DNA of 64,000 nucleotides from Pedobacter panaciterrae. Its GTDB lineage: Bacteria; Bacteroidota; Bacteroidia; Sphingobacteriales; Sphingobacteriaceae. The position numbers and the translations under genes are program-made. The DNA lies in the NCBI RefSeq assembly GCF_001636695.1, contig NZ_LGEL01000023.1:1-64000 (forward strand). The letters are read 5' to 3'. Under the pieces are notes generated by a model. It made no database searches and was not told the DNA's origin. It saw nothing but the letters and a program-made list of their open reading frames with translations. Shown in pieces: positions 17,675-26,766 of the stretch; position 1 is the first letter of the stretch; each line of letters begins with the position of its first letter.

Positions 17675-17962
17675 TTAACTATCCATAGGATGATGATTGG
17701 AACCGGGATTGGTGCCATCTAGTTCACCTAGTCCGGGCGCGCCTCGCTGAGTACCCTGTTCATCCTGTTTGTAGGGTTCCTGCGTCTTTTCCTGCTGATC
17801 AACAGCATCGTCCTCACCATCATCTTCCTGGCGGGTTTCAAACACAAAACCCGGACCTACTGACCCGTTTTCAAACTCAGCATCCTTATTAATAATTGCG
17901 GACTGATCCGGATCTTCAGGTAATTCTTCCTTTTTATTTTTCATCGCATTTGTTTTTTTCAT
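17675..17962 (-). CDS. Small hydrophilic disordered protein
   Basis: The 95-residue protein opens with lysines, then has long acidic D/E/Q-rich segments and ends GELDGTNPGSNHHP. The DGTNPG string is shared with the protein at 10630. The first Met (17962) or the second (17944) could be the start. First gene of the trio 17202-17962. Confidence 0.55.
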   Translation of the reverse strand: MKKTNAMKNKKEELPEDPDQSAIINKDAEFENGSVGPGFVFETRQEDDGEDDAVDQQEKTQEPYKQDEQGTQRGAPGLGELDGTNPGSNHHPMDS

Positions 17963-18141
17963 TAAAACCTAAGGCTGGCCACCACCCCTGCAGCACCATA
18001 AATCTGGCCGGTTGCATAACTACGTAGTTGTTATAGGTGAATAATTTCAACATACTGGAATACAGATTGTTTGTTAAATTTTTAGTTTATTTTTTCTCTT
18101 GGGTGTTTTAATGATTTCAGTCACCCTATCTATTTCCTTTA

Positions 18142-19101
18142 TTATTGATTATCCGCTATTGAGGAAGCATTTTCCTGAATAGAATTATGACCAGTTTCTA
18201 CTTCAACTTCCTTAGTTGTCACTGCATAATGTGAAGGAAGAATTTCCGAACCGTAAGCGACAGCATAAGCTTTGGTAAATTCCGCGCCCACGTATAAAAT
18301 AATCGAAGAGTAATAAGTCCAGAGCAATAAAATAACCAACGATCCTGCAGCACCGTAAGTACTGCCTACATCACTTTGCCCGATATAAATAGAAATCCCA
18401 AATTTGCCCAGCATAAATAAAATGGCAGTTACCACAGCCCCAGACAAAACATCCTTCCACTTGATAATTGCATCCGGCAATACTTTAAAGATCACCCCAA
18501 AAATAAGCGATATTACCACCAGGGTTAACAGCTGGTTTAGTATGTAGAACAGCACAACGGAGACATCAGAAAACCTGGCCTGGAGCCGGCTGCTGAAACC
18601 ATCCAATACCGTGGTGATCGCTAATGAAACCAATAAAATGAAACCCAAACTAACGATAACAGAAAAAGACAGAAACCTATTTTGCAGCATTTTTAACCAG
18701 CCGCGCTTTGGTTTTGGTTTAAGTCCCCATATCGTATTTATGGATTCCTGAATATCTGCAAACACAGTTGTTGCGCCAACGAGCAAGGTCACAATTCCTA
18801 TAATAAAAGCGACCCTATCCTTATCCCCAATAGCAGCTTTTGAAACAATCTCCTGAAGCTGCAAAGCCGTTTCTTTACCCATAAAACCAGCCAGCTGATT
18901 ATAAATCTCTCCCTGGGCAGCTTCCTGTCCTAGAAACAAACCACATAAAGAGATGATCACCACCAGCAGTGGAGCCATGGAAAAAACAGTATAATAAGCC
19001 AACGATCCGCTCAACTTGGTAACCTTATGATCGCTAAATCCTGTAAACGTTGCCTTTAAAACATTCCAGATACCTTTAAATGAAATTTTCTCGTGCTTCA
19101 T
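18142..19101 (-). CDS. YihY/BrkB family inner membrane protein
   Basis: The 319-residue protein has the YihY pattern: SGSLAYYTVFSMAPLLVVII in the first helix, GATTVFADIQESINTIW, two further helix pairs and the AGSLVILLLWTYYSSIILYVGAEF end. Six membrane helices are expected. The old ribonuclease BN label for this family is wrong. Function unknown; it is common in stress clusters. It is 9 bases downstream of the MscS gene and probably co-transcribed. Confidence 0.88.
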   Translation of the reverse strand: MKHEKISFKGIWNVLKATFTGFSDHKVTKLSGSLAYYTVFSMAPLLVVIISLCGLFLGQEAAQGEIYNQLAGFMGKETALQLQEIVSKAAIGDKDRVAFIIGIVTLLVGATTVFADIQESINTIWGLKPKPKRGWLKMLQNRFLSFSVIVSLGFILLVSLAITTVLDGFSSRLQARFSDVSVVLFYILNQLLTLVVISLIFGVIFKVLPDAIIKWKDVLSGAVVTAILFMLGKFGISIYIGQSDVGSTYGAAGSLVILLLWTYYSSIILYVGAEFTKAYAVAYGSEILPSHYAVTTKEVEVETGHNSIQENASSIADNQ

Positions 19102-19110
19102 AATTTGATA

Positions 19111-19920
19111 TTAGTTTGATTCCATCCCTGGCAGCTTAATACCGGAAGATTTCAGATTTTCCAATAAATTTTCCTGGAAGATCAGCCTGGCATCATGAAA
19201 ACCATGGGAATTCAGCCAGACATTGATCATCACCTTGTAACCATCCGCTTCCAATAAGGATATACCCACCCTTTTCTCCGGTGTCTTTAAAACTGACTTA
19301 GATTCAGTGATGGTCTCATCGATTACCTGCCTAACCTTTGATAGATCAATCCCGTAATTAAATTTTAATTCCAGATCCAACCTCCTGCTACCGATGACAC
19401 TGATATTAATGATCACCTCATTAGAAAGCTTGCTATTAGGAATAATCACAGTTCTATTGTCAAAAGTAGTTACTACCGTAAAGAAGAGTTGTATAGAAGA
19501 AACTGTCCCCTCTTGCCCCTGTGCAATAATATTATCCGAAACGCGGAATGGTTTCAATAATAGGATCAGCACGCCACTGGCAAAATTCTGCATCGTACCA
19601 GATAACGCCAGGCCGGCTGCAACACCAATTGCACCGACTAAAGCAGCAAAAATGGTTAGCTGTATACCCATAATCTGCATTACCAAAAAAATCAGCAGTA
19701 TCCGAAGCAATACCACGGTCACGCTCAGAAAAAAGGGTTTCAATGAACTGTTGATTTTTTTACGCAGCATCCTGTTTTGCATCCAGCGCGCAAATATCCT
19801 GATCAGCCACAGGCCAATAATCAAAATAGCAACGCTCAACAAAATCACCGGACCTTTTAACAGCAACCAATCATAAAACCTATCGTAAAAGTGCTCAACT
19901 TTCTTATTCATCGCTATCAT
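19111..19920 (-). CDS. Small-conductance mechanosensitive channel (MscS family)
   Basis: The 269-residue protein has three membrane helices, with the pore-lining third helix in GAIGVAAGLALSGTMQNFAS, then the beta domain with DNIIAQGQEGTVSSIQ and the PNSKLSNEVIIN element. It opens on membrane tension to release osmolytes. Two Met codons are near the start (19920 and 19911). First gene of the pair with 18142. Confidence 0.92.
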   Translation of the reverse strand: MIAMNKKVEHFYDRFYDWLLLKGPVILLSVAILIIGLWLIRIFARWMQNRMLRKKINSSLKPFFLSVTVVLLRILLIFLVMQIMGIQLTIFAALVGAIGVAAGLALSGTMQNFASGVLILLLKPFRVSDNIIAQGQEGTVSSIQLFFTVVTTFDNRTVIIPNSKLSNEVIINISVIGSRRLDLELKFNYGIDLSKVRQVIDETITESKSVLKTPEKRVGISLLEADGYKVMINVWLNSHGFHDARLIFQENLLENLKSSGIKLPGMESN

Positions 19921-19961
19921 TAATTTGTATACCGGATCATCTATTACTTACCTCCTAAATT

Positions 19962-20570
19962 CTATTTCAGTGAAGCATTTATTTCTTTAGCCATTTGATG
20001 GTGCTTTTCTAAAACTGGAAGCGTGCGGGCAACAAAATCCCTGATCTCAGACCTGAAACTACTGGCAGAGCGGAACAGCTCCAGCGTTTTCACATGATCA
20101 TTCACCATCATATCCATATAATGTGCATCAAAGGCTTTTCCTTTGAGTTTCTTCATCGCATCTATATGAGCTTTGACATCTGCAGGATAAGCCGAAGGCA
20201 ACAGGTGTTCCAACTTTACTGAAATGGCTTTCAGGTCCGCATTGGCCTTGGTATGATCTGCCACCATCAGGGCAGCAAATTCTTTAACCTTCGAATTTGT
20301 AGATTTTTCAAGGGCCAGTTTACCCAAATCCACTTCCATCATCCCACCAACTGCAGCGGTATCCATAAAAGCAGCACCATCACCATCCACCTTGCTCATC
20401 TGAGTAACATCATGCGGGGCATCTGAACGGTCTGCCTTACGCAAAGAATCGCTACCAACCGGAGCACTGTCCAGTTGTGCATTGCCACTCCGGTCGGTAT
20501 TCTGACAGGCTGTAAGTCCGGCGAAAATCAACAGAGCAACAGAAAATCTTAACATGAGTTTAGTTTTCAT
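19962..20570 (-). CDS. DUF4142 lipoprotein
   Basis: The 202-residue protein has a lipoprotein signal ending at LTAC (Cys 22), a polar linker and a DUF4142 domain (from about residue 65): DTAAVGGMMEVDLGKLAL, VKEFAALMVADHTKAN and a final HH..A..I helix. The fold is ferritin-like and helical. It is expected to be anchored in the envelope. Function unknown; the family is stress-associated. Confidence 0.88.
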   Translation of the reverse strand: MKTKLMLRFSVALLIFAGLTACQNTDRSGNAQLDSAPVGSDSLRKADRSDAPHDVTQMSKVDGDGAAFMDTAAVGGMMEVDLGKLALEKSTNSKVKEFAALMVADHTKANADLKAISVKLEHLLPSAYPADVKAHIDAMKKLKGKAFDAHYMDMMVNDHVKTLELFRSASSFRSEIRDFVARTLPVLEKHHQMAKEINASLK

Positions 20571-20847
20571 AGTATAGAAGATTAGCTATATAAAAGATAA
20601 AGGCATTAACCACGGTAAGGTTAAAAAGTTTTGAATTCCATTTAAAAAAACAGAAAAAGAAGCTCAAAAGAACCGCATGCAGACAGTGTTAAATGCATTG
20701 ATCAGTTTATACTTTCGCTACTGCGACCGGCATAAATCTTCCTTTTAAAAAAGTCTAAACAAAAATCAAAGCCGCTGGTTATTTTACCGCAGTTGATTAT
20801 AATAAGAACTGGCAGCTAAAATATTTATCTAACGAAAATTTAAAATT

Positions 20848-21402
20848 ATGGCAACTACAACAAAAACCGGCGCAAAAACCGCCACAAAATCAAAAACCGG
20901 AAAAATGGAAAACTCAGAATTCCATGAATTCTTTGTTGATGAACTTAAAGACATTTACTGGGCAGAAAAACACCTGGCGAAGGCACTGCCTAAAATGAAA
21001 AAAGCAGCCACCAGTGAGGAGCTGGCATCAGCTTTTGAAAAACATGCTGAAGAGACCAATAACCACGTTGCAACCCTGGAGCAGGTATTCCAGCTGCTTG
21101 AGGAAAAGCCGCAGGCTAAAAAATGTGATGCCATGGAAGGTTTGTTAAAAGAAGCAGACAGCATTATTGAAGATACTGATTCAGATACCATGATCCGTGA
21201 TGCCGGACTGATCCTGGCCGCTCAAAAAGTGGAACATTATGAAATTGCGACTTACGGAACATTGGTAGTCTTTGCTCAGAACATGGGACATACTGATGTT
21301 GCTGAACTACTGCAATTTACCCTGGACAACGAAAAAGCAACGGACGTTGCCCTTACTGAAATTGCGGTTAGCTCAATCAACGAGCAGGCGGCAGCGGAAT
21401 AA
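20848..21402 (+). CDS. YciE/YciF-type ferritin-like protein (DUF892)
   Basis: The 184-residue protein has a K/T-rich N-terminal tail (about 20 residues) and the DUF892 helix bundle: FVDELKDIYWAEKHLAKALP, FEKHAEETNNHV.TLEQVF, then VEHYEIATYGTL. The Glu and His residues in these motifs are the candidate metal ligands. Induced by osmotic or general stress in other bacteria. Terminator at 21421. Confidence 0.9.
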   Translation: MATTTKTGAKTATKSKTGKMENSEFHEFFVDELKDIYWAEKHLAKALPKMKKAATSEELASAFEKHAEETNNHVATLEQVFQLLEEKPQAKKCDAMEGLLKEADSIIEDTDSDTMIRDAGLILAAQKVEHYEIATYGTLVVFAQNMGHTDVAELLQFTLDNEKATDVALTEIAVSSINEQAAAE

Positions 21403-21420
21403 GCGAGGATAAGCTTCCCT

Positions 21421-21450
21421 ACCCCTTAGCCCAGTGCTAAGGGGGTGTTT
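21421..21450 (+). terminator. Terminator of the DUF892 gene
   Basis: CCCCTTAGC and GCTAAGGGG arms with a 5-base loop, followed by GTGTTT. It lies 19 bases after the stop. Confidence 0.75.
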
Positions 21451-21494
21451 AAGAGCAGAAAGCCAGGCAGTGATCACCAAATTAGCGCATACCT

Positions 21495-21765
21495 ATGGAT
21501 TCCATTCAAATATTGGGACTTACAGCAGGCATCTGTACCTCATCCTCGGTGATACCACAACTGGTTAAAACCATACAGGAGAAAAAAGCATATGATGTGT
21601 CCTGGATCATGTTCATCGTATTGATCATTGGAAACTCTCTGTGGATATATTACGGTTTTTCCAAATCGGATATTCCCATTGTTTCTACCAATACATTCTT
21701 TATTATTGAACACAACTATGCTGTTTTGTAAATGGAAATACCGAAAAAAAACAACTAAAACCTAA
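21495..21765 (+). pseudogene. SemiSWEET-like sugar transporter gene with a late frameshift
   Basis: The first 66 residues match SemiSWEET (PQ-loop, PF04193/MtN3-type): DSIQILGLTAGICTSSSVIP with the PQ motif (PQLVKT), W..F.VL..GNSLW.YYG and DIPIVSTNTF. At about 21694 the frame goes wrong and ends at 21731. One base further, the next frame reads LLLNTTMLFCKWKYRK to a stop at 21765, which is the expected last half-helix and basic tail. Either a recent mutation or a sequence error. Intact SemiSWEETs are dimeric sugar uniporters in the inner membrane. Confidence 0.75.
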
Positions 21766-21804
21766 GCGGTCACAAAATGTTATACGTTTCTAAAAGCTAC
21801 AACT

Positions 21805-22125
21805 ATGGAAAATCAAGATCAGTTACCAGAAGAAGAAATTATAAATCCTGAACAGTTCCAGGCCGGTCGTAATCCTGAAGACCAGGAAGATGAAGAAAAC
21901 CAAAACGGCACAGCCGAAACGGAACACGCGGGTTACACCCCCGGAGAAACAGAATTTGCAGACGGAGAAGGTACCCGCCTTGACCAAGAAAGTGAAGAAC
22001 TGGAAATTGACCTGGAAGCTGAGGATTTGGATGACTCGGACATCGATACCGGGAATGATCCGGATTCTGGTTCCTCAAGTGAGGAAGACGAGGATTTTGA
22101 GCACCCCGAAGACGACCCTTCCTAA
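21805..22125 (+). CDS. Strongly acidic disordered protein
   Basis: The 106-residue protein is over one third Asp and Glu, with no hydrophobic core. It has repeats such as EELEIDLEAEDLDDSD. It starts well with ATG and ends before a hairpin. No known function. It fits the low-complexity small-protein theme of the block. Confidence 0.6.
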   Translation: MENQDQLPEEEIINPEQFQAGRNPEDQEDEENQNGTAETEHAGYTPGETEFADGEGTRLDQESEELEIDLEAEDLDDSDIDTGNDPDSGSSSEEDEDFEHPEDDPS

Positions 22126-22141
22126 TAAAATTTTATGCTTA

Positions 22142-22163
22142 ACCCAGGCAATGTGCCCTGGGT
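22142..22163 (+). terminator. Hairpin, probable terminator
   Basis: ACCCAGG and CCTGGGT arms follow the acidic protein gene. The T-tract is short and offset (GTTTTAAAC), so the efficiency is uncertain. Confidence 0.5.
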
Positions 22164-22199
22164 AAGGAGTTTTAAACAGTTCAGACAAAAAATACACAT

Positions 22200-22379
22200 A
22201 TGAATAAATTCTTCAGAGGTATCATCGCCGCCTGGGGCGCGAAAAAACTGGGAGGAGGTTGTCTTTCCACCATCATCATATTTATCCTGATCTATACTTT
22301 ACTGGGTAAATGCAACAACAACACGCGCGCGGCATCAAACTCCGGTCAACAAAAGTCAACTGTTGCCGTTTGCAAGTAA
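22200..22379 (+). CDS. Small membrane protein, 59 residues
   Basis: ATG-initiated frame: a basic amphipathic start (MNKFFRGIIAAWGAKKLG), a Gly-Gly-Cys turn, one hydrophobic helix (LSTIIIFILIYTLLG) and a short polar tail with two Cys. The helix and the codon pattern support a real gene; I recall similar tiny proteins in Sphingobacteriaceae. Function unknown. Confidence 0.65.
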   Translation: MNKFFRGIIAAWGAKKLGGGCLSTIIIFILIYTLLGKCNNNTRAASNSGQQKSTVAVCK

Positions 22380-22635
22380 CCTATTTACGTTCCTTTTCGC
22401 AACGAATGATCAGACGCAAAGTCCGATCATTCCTTGCGAAACTCCAGAACCAGCTAAAGGCCGACTTAACTTTATTGCGGAATCCGACATCATGTTCCTG
22501 CACGGGATTAAAGGGCAAGAAGTGTTTTTCAGTGAACGCATCTTTTTTCAGGGAAGTCCGGTAGAAATTGTGGATCAGACCATCGAATTTCTCGCACAAT
22601 GCCTGCATCAATATCTGGATAGCCATTTAAAATAA
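22363..22635 (+). pseudogene. Decayed second CinA-like gene (C-terminal fragment)
   Basis: The last 48 residues (from about 22492) line up with the end of the CinA protein at 6156: IMFLHGIKGQEVFFSERIFF, then QGSP, I(V).QT and the final LLH.YL type helix. The catalytic AES.T.G block is missing and the upstream 40 residues are unlike the family. There is only a TTG at the start, inside the preceding small gene. The stop at 22633-22635 abuts the LigD stop on the other strand. Confidence 0.65.
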
Positions 22636-25389
22636 TTATCCGAATACCTCTTTAGCTTTGCTGATCGCCTTAGCAAGGTCAATGCCCTTACCCAGCACAC
22701 CTTTAAAGAGGTCACCTGTTTCTTTCAAGCGGTCCAGAGCGTTGAAAATCGTAAAGTCTTTCATAGTCATTCCTGGCTTTACTTCATCCCATTCCAGTGG
22801 CATAGATACCGTAGCTCCGGGCTTGGGCCGTAATGAATAAGGTCCGGCAATGGTAGCTCCAGGTCTGTTTTGCAAAAAGTCCAGGTACATTTTCCCTTTT
22901 CGATTGGCTACCATCCGCTCCAAACTCGTAAACTCGGGCACCTGCTGATGAACCAGGTTCACAATGATCTTCGCAAACATCTGTGACTGATCGTAATCAT
23001 ACTTCGCCCCCAAAGGAATATAAATATGCATTCCGGTTGATCCTGAAGTTTTGGCAAAACAGGGCACTTCCATTTGGTCCAGAATCTGCTTGACCATCTG
23101 AGCCACCTGAATCACCTGGTCAAAGGTATTTTTATCGGGATCCAGATCAATCACGCAATAATCCGGATTATCCGGGGACTGGCTACGGGAGAACCAGGGA
23201 TTCATCTCTATGCAGCCCAGTGAAGCCATCCATAACAAAGCCGCCTCATTATTACCCAAAAGATATTCCTTATGTTCCCCTTCACTTGTGGTATAAGGAA
23301 AGGTGTCCGCCCAGTCCGGCGCTTTACCCGTTACATCCTTTTGATAAAAACTCTTCCCATGGATACCTCCCGGAAAACGGTTCAGCGACATTGGTCTGTC
23401 CTTTAAATAGGGTAGAATATAATCGGCCACCTGATAATAATAATTGAACATATCACGTTTAGTCACCTTATCTTCCGGCCAGTACAATTTACTCAAATGC
23501 GTAAACTTCAGCTCATGTCCGTTCACTTTCCGCACCTGGGTCTCATCTGTTGGATTAAGTAAAGTTTTTCGCGAGGAAGACTTTGGCGGCCGGATCGCAG
23601 TGGTGTGATGGTCCTTTTGAACGGGCTTGACCAGCTCCTGATCAGGTAATTCTGCCTCGACAATGGCTTTAGTCTCCACTGCAGCTTCCCTGACTACTTC
23701 TTTGGCTTTCTTATCTATACGCATCCCCTGGAAAGAGGGGTGTCTGAAAACACCATCATCGGTTACCTCAGTAAACTGCACCTCACAAACCAGTTCCGGC
23801 TTCAGCCATGTGGCTTTCGCTTTTGGGGGATTGGGACGAAAGCGCGAAGGTTTATTGACATCCGGAATCGCTGAAAAAGGGCTTTTATCAGTAATCAGGG
23901 GTTGAAACTGCGCCATCATCTCTTTCTGATCTTTATCATTAAAGCCGGTACCAACCTTGCCCACATATTGCAGGCGGCCATTTTCATACACACCCAGCAG
24001 CAAAGAACTGAATTGTTTGGAAGTACCTTCGTTTTTGGTAAAGCCTGCAATGACCACCTCCTGGCGAAGGTGTACTTTGATCTTTAGCCAGTCGGAGGAA
24101 CGGTTGTTTTTCAAATACAGGCTATCCGCTTTTTTGGCAATGATACCTTCCAGTCCCATTTTTGTTGCCGCATCAAAAAACTCCTTTCCTTTGGCCTTGA
24201 ATACCTTACTTAAGCGTATCCGGTCATCATCCTGAGGCAATACCCCTGCTAAAATTTCCTGGCGTTGGGACAGCGGCAACCCCGTTAAATCTTTTCCTTC
24301 AAACCAGATCAGATCAAAGACATAATAAACCAGTTCGCCATCCGCCTCACTCCTCCAGTTTTGTAAATCTCCGAAATTAGAAATCCCTTTCTCATTGATC
24401 ACCAGAATCTCTCCGTCTACCACAATGTCCATCTTCCAAGCTTGCATCAAATTGAAAATGGGATAGAACTTTTCGTTGAATTGTTTATTGTTCCTGGATA
24501 GCAGCTGCACATCTCCGTTTTTCAGGCAGAAACCCAAAGCCCGGTAGCCATCCCATTTCACTTCATACACCCAATCCGGATCATCAAAAGGTTCATCCAC
24601 CAGGGTAGCCAGCATGGGCTTGATCCCAATGGGGATCTTTGTTTTTTCGCCCTTTTTTATCAAAGCTTTCAGCTCCCGATTTGGCGCTCTGTTATGATCA
24701 TGCCCACCACTGTTCTCAAAATTAGCAGCAACAACTTTTTCAGCCTGCTTTTTTTCAGCTTTTCCAGGCTTTTGCAGTTTTTCCTCATGACCATTCTGCC
24801 AGACTTTATCACTGCTGTCTTCCATCTGCTGAATCGTCTTTTCTGAAAGCACAGATTTGTCCTTTTTGGTAATATCGGTAGTGGAATCATAGTCATCTTT
24901 ATGCTTAATCAACAACCAGCCATTTTCCCCCATACCATGGGTTTTCACCAGGGCATACTCCCCTTTGAGCTTTTTACCGTGTAATACGATTTTCAAAGAA
25001 CCGGAATGAAGCTGTTTCAACAAATGCTTTTCCTGTGCCTTTTTACCTTGGATTTTTTCAATGGGCTCATAAGTGCCCTCATCCCAGACAATCACCGTCC
25101 CTCCTCCATATTCCCCTTTGGGAATGATGCCTTCAAAACTTTTATAGTCAAATGGATGATCTTCCACCATCATTGCCAGACGTTTATTTTTCGGATCAGT
25201 AGAAGGCCCCTTAGGTACAGCCCAACTTTTCAGGACACCTGCCATTTCCAGACGGAAATCATAATGCAGACGTGAAGCATCGTGTTTCTGTATCACGAAT
25301 TGTAGCTTCTCATCCGCTACGGGCTTACCCGCTTTGGGTTCAGCTGTTTTGCTGAAATCACGCTTGTGTTTATATTCTTTCAGACTCAT
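22636..25389 (-). CDS. ligD: Multifunctional ATP-dependent DNA ligase D (LigD)
   Basis: The 917-residue protein has the order phosphoesterase (about residues 1-190; HDASRLHYDFRLEM, WAVPKGPS, PKGEYGGGTV), ligase (about 250-560; nucleotidyl-Lys in EVKWDGYRALG, GEILV, EGIIAKK) and primase-polymerase (about 620-917; RFPGGIHGKSFYQKD, DLDPDKNTF, SGSTGMHIYIPL). It repairs double-strand breaks by non-homologous end joining together with Ku. No Ku gene is in this window. Residues between phosphoesterase and ligase are Lys-rich linker. Start at 25389 with an MSLKEYKHKR N-terminus. Confidence 0.95.
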   Translation of the reverse strand: MSLKEYKHKRDFSKTAEPKAGKPVADEKLQFVIQKHDASRLHYDFRLEMAGVLKSWAVPKGPSTDPKNKRLAMMVEDHPFDYKSFEGIIPKGEYGGGTVIVWDEGTYEPIEKIQGKKAQEKHLLKQLHSGSLKIVLHGKKLKGEYALVKTHGMGENGWLLIKHKDDYDSTTDITKKDKSVLSEKTIQQMEDSSDKVWQNGHEEKLQKPGKAEKKQAEKVVAANFENSGGHDHNRAPNRELKALIKKGEKTKIPIGIKPMLATLVDEPFDDPDWVYEVKWDGYRALGFCLKNGDVQLLSRNNKQFNEKFYPIFNLMQAWKMDIVVDGEILVINEKGISNFGDLQNWRSEADGELVYYVFDLIWFEGKDLTGLPLSQRQEILAGVLPQDDDRIRLSKVFKAKGKEFFDAATKMGLEGIIAKKADSLYLKNNRSSDWLKIKVHLRQEVVIAGFTKNEGTSKQFSSLLLGVYENGRLQYVGKVGTGFNDKDQKEMMAQFQPLITDKSPFSAIPDVNKPSRFRPNPPKAKATWLKPELVCEVQFTEVTDDGVFRHPSFQGMRIDKKAKEVVREAAVETKAIVEAELPDQELVKPVQKDHHTTAIRPPKSSSRKTLLNPTDETQVRKVNGHELKFTHLSKLYWPEDKVTKRDMFNYYYQVADYILPYLKDRPMSLNRFPGGIHGKSFYQKDVTGKAPDWADTFPYTTSEGEHKEYLLGNNEAALLWMASLGCIEMNPWFSRSQSPDNPDYCVIDLDPDKNTFDQVIQVAQMVKQILDQMEVPCFAKTSGSTGMHIYIPLGAKYDYDQSQMFAKIIVNLVHQQVPEFTSLERMVANRKGKMYLDFLQNRPGATIAGPYSLRPKPGATVSMPLEWDEVKPGMTMKDFTIFNALDRLKETGDLFKGVLGKGIDLAKAISKAKEVFG

Positions 25390-25412
25390 GACTAAACAAT
25401 TAGAAATTAAAT

Positions 25413-25580
25413 CTATTTTTTATCTGTTTTAGCAGGGCTTACTCCCGGTACACCACCGGTATTGCTGCTCTGCTGATGTTCTAAAATTAACGTGAGTGCT
25501 GCCGTATCCCGGTAATGTTCATAAAACAATGTGTTAAACTTGTTAACCTTAACATATTTCAACCCCAAAGGTTTGAACAT
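25413..25580 (-). CDS. Small hypothetical protein between the permease and LigD genes
   Basis: The 55-residue open frame starts with ATG 30 bases after the permease stop and ends 23 bases before LigD, in the same direction. It reads as a folded front part (KYVKVNKFNTLFYEHYRDTA) and a polar tail. Regular spacing and residue make-up suggest a gene, but I know no family. Confidence 0.45.
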   Translation of the reverse strand: MFKPLGLKYVKVNKFNTLFYEHYRDTAALTLILEHQQSSNTGGVPGVSPAKTDKK

Positions 25581-25610
25581 TCCAGCGCCCTTTCATTAGG
25601 TACTGCCTGA

Positions 25611-26078
25611 CTAAGCCTGAGCCCTGTTATTGCTTGCCACCGCCTTTTTCACTTGCGCCTGCTGGTTCGCTTTATCAATGGAATGGGACTTGTGTATGTC
25701 ATCATCTGCCTCGGCTTTTTCAGAAAGCTTCGCATAATATTTATGCAGTACATCCAGTTCAAGTTCAGTCAGGTCCTCAATATCGACCATACGATTACTG
25801 GCATACCTGCTGGCTGCAATCAGTTCATTTAATTTTAGTTGTATGGCTTTACCATCTTTATTCTGCGACTTCTGGATCAGAAAAACCATAAGGAAAGTAA
25901 CGATGGTAGTACCGGTATTGATCACCAGCTGCCAGGTATCAGAATACTTAAAAAAAGGCCCTGAGATCAGCCATGTGAGTACGACTCCTGCTGCAATACC
26001 GAATGCCAGCGAACTCCCTGTCCAGCAGGTAATTTTGGTGGCAATGTTTTCAAATTTGTTTTGTGCTTTAGTCTTCAT
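25611..26078 (-). CDS. Low-affinity iron permease family membrane protein
   Basis: The 155-residue protein has two membrane helices near the N-terminus (SSLAFGIAAGVVLTWLISGP; WQLVINTGTTIVTFLMVFLI), then IQKSQN.D..AIQLKLNELIAA, the hallmark of PF04120, and an acidic/helical end. The original permease assignment is for a yeast relative; transport has not been shown for the bacterial ones. It heads the minus-strand run through LigD. Confidence 0.85.
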   Translation of the reverse strand: MKTKAQNKFENIATKITCWTGSSLAFGIAAGVVLTWLISGPFFKYSDTWQLVINTGTTIVTFLMVFLIQKSQNKDGKAIQLKLNELIAASRYASNRMVDIEDLTELELDVLHKYYAKLSEKAEADDDIHKSHSIDKANQQAQVKKAVASNNRAQA

Positions 26079-26112
26079 TATCTAATCGTCTTTTTTAAGG
26101 GTGATAATCCCA

Positions 26113-26766
26113 TTAAATTTTTCCATCATCGTAAACATTTGCATTGTCCAACAGGCCTTTTACCAATGCTTTCCACTGGGGATAGGAAAATCCAATCTTG
26201 GCACCCCAGCCCACAAAAGTGTTGCGGATATTATCCAGTGAAGTTTCTGTATCGGTGTTGGGCACCTCATTACGCCCATGTTCCTCAGCTGAGACTGTAT
26301 GGCCCACTCGCTTTACCTGAAAGGTAGATGTAGCCGCATCGGTCAGAAAATGTGCGGTATCTTCACTGTTGGTCAGGGGATTCGCCGATGGTCTGGCGGT
26401 CATACTCAGCACCTCAGCGTTACCCATCACTTCTGATTTGATCTCTTCAATGGTAACCCAATCGTAGCCTCCGCCGGTCTGCGGACCAGGCCCGGGAATA
26501 TCAATCCGGATATGATCACCGTCGGTGGCTTTCCGCTGCACCGGACTGCCTGCCCCATCGGTGAGGAAAAAGTCTGACATACCGCCGCCTGCTATCTTAC
26601 TCCAGTGGTTCACATCCAACAGACGTTCCTTTACAATCTTAAAAAAGTATATGGCTTCAGCCTCAGAAGCGAGTTCGATCTTTTCCACTGCATTCATTTC
26701 TGTTCCTTTTTGCTGAGGCGGCACATGCGCTGCCCCGGGATCATTCATTTGCTCATTAGTTTCCAT
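26113..26766 (-). CDS. Hypothetical cytosolic protein, 217 residues
   Basis: A proline/glutamine-rich start (AAHVPPQQKGTEMN) leads into a folded domain with W, G and T-rich strands (HIRIDIPGPGPQTGGGYDWV) and helices at the end (FSYPQWKALVKGLLDNANVY). No signal peptide. I do not recognise the family. It lies 34 bases upstream of the permease gene on the same strand, so the unit 22636-26766 is likely one transcript. Confidence 0.65.
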   Translation of the reverse strand: METNEQMNDPGAAHVPPQQKGTEMNAVEKIELASEAEAIYFFKIVKERLLDVNHWSKIAGGGMSDFFLTDGAGSPVQRKATDGDHIRIDIPGPGPQTGGGYDWVTIEEIKSEVMGNAEVLSMTARPSANPLTNSEDTAHFLTDAATSTFQVKRVGHTVSAEEHGRNEVPNTDTETSLDNIRNTFVGWGAKIGFSYPQWKALVKGLLDNANVYDDGKI

